Assembly (NCBI RefSeq): GCF_014898095.1
Contig: NZ_CP062946.1
Coordinates: 3,038,001-3,102,000, forward strand
Length of the DNA stretch: 64,000 nt
Direction: 5' to 3'
Source: Thalassotalea sp. LPB0316
GTDB lineage: Bacteria; Pseudomonadota; Gammaproteobacteria; Enterobacterales; Alteromonadaceae
Position 1 is the stretch's first letter, and each line of letters opens with the position of its first letter. The notes below the pieces were generated by a model that saw only the letters and a program-made list of their open reading frames with translations, made no database searches and was not told where the DNA came from. The position numbers and the translations under genes are program-made. Positions 61,553 through 64,000 of the stretch are shown piece after piece.

Positions 61553-63649
61553 TCAACTTTGCTCAGTTATCTGCTTCAAGACCCGCAGTAACTGAGCTTT
61601 TTTTTGTTTTACCTCAATGTCACTTATCGCTTGATAGTCGATCGCTTCAAATAGGATATAGAATTCGGTCAGCAAATTTTTACTGCTAGGCTGTTTATCA
61701 GCCAGTTGCCGACAATACTCCCTAACAGTTGCATGGCTATGTTGAAAAACTTGATTTGACTGACTATTGGCAAAATGTGCTTGTAACCGATGAAAACACC
61801 GAACGTGCGTCGGTACTCGCGGTTTTCGCCAATGAAATTGACTCAACACAAAGTAGCCTACAAAAACACTAGCCATTACCAGTGCTACCGTTAGCGCAAC
61901 CTTCCACTGCTGACCTTGGCCAAAAAGTTGCTGAAGTAAACTAGACTGTCTTTGCTGTGAAAAACCAACGATATATTTAGTCCACTGATAATCGACAAGT
62001 TCAAACGCCCCGCGAATGCGTAATAATGTTGCCCCGTCTAACCAACCTAAACGACCAAAAAGCCCCGTATTAAACAGCGCTTGTTCTTGTACCAACGCCG
62101 CATCAATCCCTTGTTCGATGCGCTCTGGACTTACAGCAGCTGTTGGATCAACTCTCGTCCAGCCTAGCTCCTCGAGCCAAACTTCGCTCCATGCATGTGC
62201 ATCTTTTTGTCTGATCGAATAAAACCGACCTTGCTCGTGATATTCACCGCCGAGGTAGCCCGTGACCAAACGCGCAGGTATACCCGCTGAACGCATAATA
62301 AAGGTAAAGGCACTGGCATAATGGACACAAAAGCCAGCCTTAGTGTCAAAGAAAAATTGATCAAGCCTATCGCCACTAATTAATGGCGGGTTTAAGGTGT
62401 AAAAATAAGCCTTGTTGCGAATATCAGCTAATACAGTATCAATAATCAATCGCTCAGCATTTTGCTGTTGTCGAAACTGAGCAACCAAACTATCGGCGTA
62501 GTTTTGCAATCGGGGATTGGAATTGTCAGGTAGCATCAAATTAACGGCTCTTGATAACTCAGGTAATTGGCGATCAATCGTTAGCTCAGGATAACTTTGC
62601 ACTTGATAAGCCAATTTTTGACTCACGGGTTTGTCAGCGATTAACGTCTGATCAGCAAGTTTAGTGACATTACTCGACCTTGACTTAGCAACATCAAGTG
62701 CGAACAAATACGGCTGATAGCTCGGCTGAACATAGACTTGATAAGTCAAGCTTTCACCTTGAAAGTCAACTGGCTGTGTTTGAGACGCAAGATAGGCTAA
62801 ATACTGCTGTTTACTGGCAAATATCCCCGATAATTTGGGACTGTGCTCTGCACCTTGCCAAGTAACCCCATCAAAATACTCCATAACCAAGGCACGCCAA
62901 TAAAGTGGAAAGTTCACCGTCGAAGATCCGCTAAACTCTACCTGAAAGGCAAGCTCATTTGATTGAACTAGTTGACTAATATCACCGACAGATACTTGCT
63001 CTGAAAGCCCTGTTTTGGCAATTTTAGCTTGTGGTATCGCTGCAAAAGGCTGGAGCCGAGGAAAGATAAAAAACAAACATATTGCTAAGGGCATCGACAG
63101 CAATAGTGCTTTGCCAAGTAATGGGCTAAATTGACGTAATTTAAGCAATGAGATTGGCGATTGTTGTTGATTACCGCGTTGATATTTATCGTAAAATACG
63201 AGCGGCAACAGATTGAGCACCAACAGCACTAAAAACAACAAGAAATACCACAATGATTGATGAAAAATCATCGCAGTTGCTAAGATCACCAAACTCAATA
63301 AATTAAAGGTATAGAAATCACGTGGATGGTTTTGCTCGAAAAGCTTCATGACATGGCTAAATGCCAGCAAATTGACCATGGTTAACATCAAGCCAAGCTG
63401 TTGACTTAAAGCAATTAATATAAGCGCACCAGTAATAGTAAAACCAAAAACTAAGCGACGAGCTCTTAGCCTAGGCCGTGAAATACCCAAATAATAGATT
63501 GCAATTAAGCTAACGTTAATCACCACAAACCAAGGCGATAGTTGGCTAGCCAACACGAGTAAGTTAGCCAGTACAATCACCAATAACAATCCTTGCATCT
63601 CAACGGCTAAGGCAAAACGTTGCTTAGTTTTCTGGCTAGACTTTGTCAT
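61553..63649 (-). CDS. DUF3488/transglutaminase-like membrane protein (TgpA type)
   Basis: The protein has 698 residues from the ATG at 63649, preceded by TAAGG. About seven N-terminal membrane helices (residues 15-200) precede a periplasmic part with the transglutaminase core: Cys in KAGFCVHYAS (near 443), His in QKDAHAWSEVW and Asp in RVDPTAAV, the complete C-H-D triad. One more helix (near 590) and a cytoplasmic tail follow. TgpA of Pseudomonas is essential, but its substrate is not known. The DUF58 gene upstream ends 3 bases before this ATG, the standard pairing of such loci. Confidence 0.9.
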   Translation of the reverse strand: MTKSSQKTKQRFALAVEMQGLLLVIVLANLLVLASQLSPWFVVINVSLIAIYYLGISRPRLRARRLVFGFTITGALILIALSQQLGLMLTMVNLLAFSHVMKLFEQNHPRDFYTFNLLSLVILATAMIFHQSLWYFLLFLVLLVLNLLPLVFYDKYQRGNQQQSPISLLKLRQFSPLLGKALLLSMPLAICLFFIFPRLQPFAAIPQAKIAKTGLSEQVSVGDISQLVQSNELAFQVEFSGSSTVNFPLYWRALVMEYFDGVTWQGAEHSPKLSGIFASKQQYLAYLASQTQPVDFQGESLTYQVYVQPSYQPYLFALDVAKSRSSNVTKLADQTLIADKPVSQKLAYQVQSYPELTIDRQLPELSRAVNLMLPDNSNPRLQNYADSLVAQFRQQQNAERLIIDTVLADIRNKAYFYTLNPPLISGDRLDQFFFDTKAGFCVHYASAFTFIMRSAGIPARLVTGYLGGEYHEQGRFYSIRQKDAHAWSEVWLEELGWTRVDPTAAVSPERIEQGIDAALVQEQALFNTGLFGRLGWLDGATLLRIRGAFELVDYQWTKYIVGFSQQRQSSLLQQLFGQGQQWKVALTVALVMASVFVGYFVLSQFHWRKPRVPTHVRCFHRLQAHFANSQSNQVFQHSHATVREYCRQLADKQPSSKNLLTEFYILFEAIDYQAISDIEVKQKKAQLLRVLKQITEQS

Positions 63650-63651
63650 AC

Positions 63652-64000
63652 TCAAGCCTTAGCAAGCGCCAATAAACAAGTTAACTGGTGATGCTCACCA
63701 ACCTCTGGCGCAATCGTTTGATTTACCAGCTTAATACCAAACGGTTGCTGCAGTTTTGAATACTCAAGAATTAACGCTGTCATTTCACTGTATTTATCTT
63801 CGATAAGAGCGCTTGGCATGTGTTGATAGTCAAACCAAATATCGTGACTTACTTGCCCTGTATGGCCTTTTGACAACCACTGCTGTGACTTGGCAAGCTG
63901 TTTCCAAGCCACTTGGGAAAGCGGTTGGCCGGGTTGGTAATTTTCTAGCTGATAAAAATCTTCGCCGCGTTGGCTATTTGAAAAGTTACCGCCGTCTTGT
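63652..64000 (-). CDS. DUF58 domain protein, C-terminal part
   Basis: The frame is open to the right edge, so the N-terminal part lies outside. The 115 or so visible residues start QDGGNFSNSQRGEDFYQLEN and have YQPGQPLSQVAWKQLAKSQQ, where QVAWKQLAK is typical of DUF58 proteins, and end LLALAKA. DUF58 proteins are often encoded with MoxR ATPases and transglutaminase-like proteins. The TgpA-type gene follows directly, which supports the call. Whether a MoxR gene lies beyond is not visible. Confidence 0.8.
   Translation of the reverse strand, partial: QDGGNFSNSQRGEDFYQLENYQPGQPLSQVAWKQLAKSQQWLSKGHTGQVSHDIWFDYQHMPSALIEDKYSEMTALILEYSKLQQPFGIKLVNQTIAPEVGEHHQLTCLLALAKA

Overview
The window looks like chromosome of a marine gammaproteobacterium of the Alteromonadales, most probably Colwelliaceae (Thalassotalea or Colwellia type). 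The reasons are the low GC, a GlyGly-CTERM secreted protein, the long-form PstC/PstA permeases, a tkt-epd-pgk-fba cluster, a 531-residue isocitrate lyase beside malate synthase G, and FlgO/FlgP/FlgT flagellar genes of the polar-flagellum kind. No rRNA is present, so the genus is inferred.

Layout. 1-8.2 kb: the C-terminal part of a secreted PKD protein, a small membrane protein, a LysR/aldo-keto reductase pair, a metallo-hydrolase, a SUMF1-type lipoprotein, a porin and a YedI-type membrane protein. 8.2-15 kb: a 690-base gap with palindromic repeats and a gene remnant, then a CheX-receiver protein, a DUF3943 outer-membrane protein, a TPR membrane protein without an output domain, an endonuclease/exonuclease/phosphatase-fold protein with DUF5329, and a universal stress protein. 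15-19.4 kb: flgP-flgO and the divergent flgT, split by an IS1111-type insertion sequence, then tRNA-Arg. 19.5-32.5 kb: central carbon metabolism (ghrA, tkt, epd, pgk, fba, ppc), mscS and a DUF481 protein. 32.5-40.5 kb: glyoxylate shunt (aceA, glcB) enclosing a LysR-LrgA-LrgB operon and an IS3 element. 40.5-43.1 kb: unrecognised genes and one frameshifted gene. 43.2-46.8 kb: an ECF sigma operon, oxyR and ppiC. 46.8-54.6 kb: phosphate uptake (pit, DUF47, phoU, pstB, pstA, pstC) with a clear Pho box. 54.8-64 kb: an outer-membrane protein, a YegS-type kinase, a chemoreceptor, ahpC and ahpF, and a transglutaminase/DUF58 pair cut by the window end.

The most notable signal is at 16.3-18.0 kb. An IS110-family (IS1111-type) element interrupts one arm of a REP-like hairpin. 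Its 3' noncoding end folds into two internal loops that carry four short guides. Two match the target and two match the element ends, all meeting at a shared CG dinucleotide, so this is a complete candidate bridge (seeker) RNA. The hairpin belongs to a composite repeat: an array of 8-bp units (YGGAATGY), a hairpin, then an array of other 8-bp units (NNNACCTT). Related arrangements occur between pgk and fba and downstream of lrgB, where an IS3 element has also landed.

Regulatory links visible in the sequence: sigma-54-like promoters face outward to flgO and flgT; a PhoB-type promoter precedes pstC; an OxyR with its redox cysteines is encoded in the same window as ahpC/ahpF; and the ECF sigma operon has a candidate autoregulated promoter.
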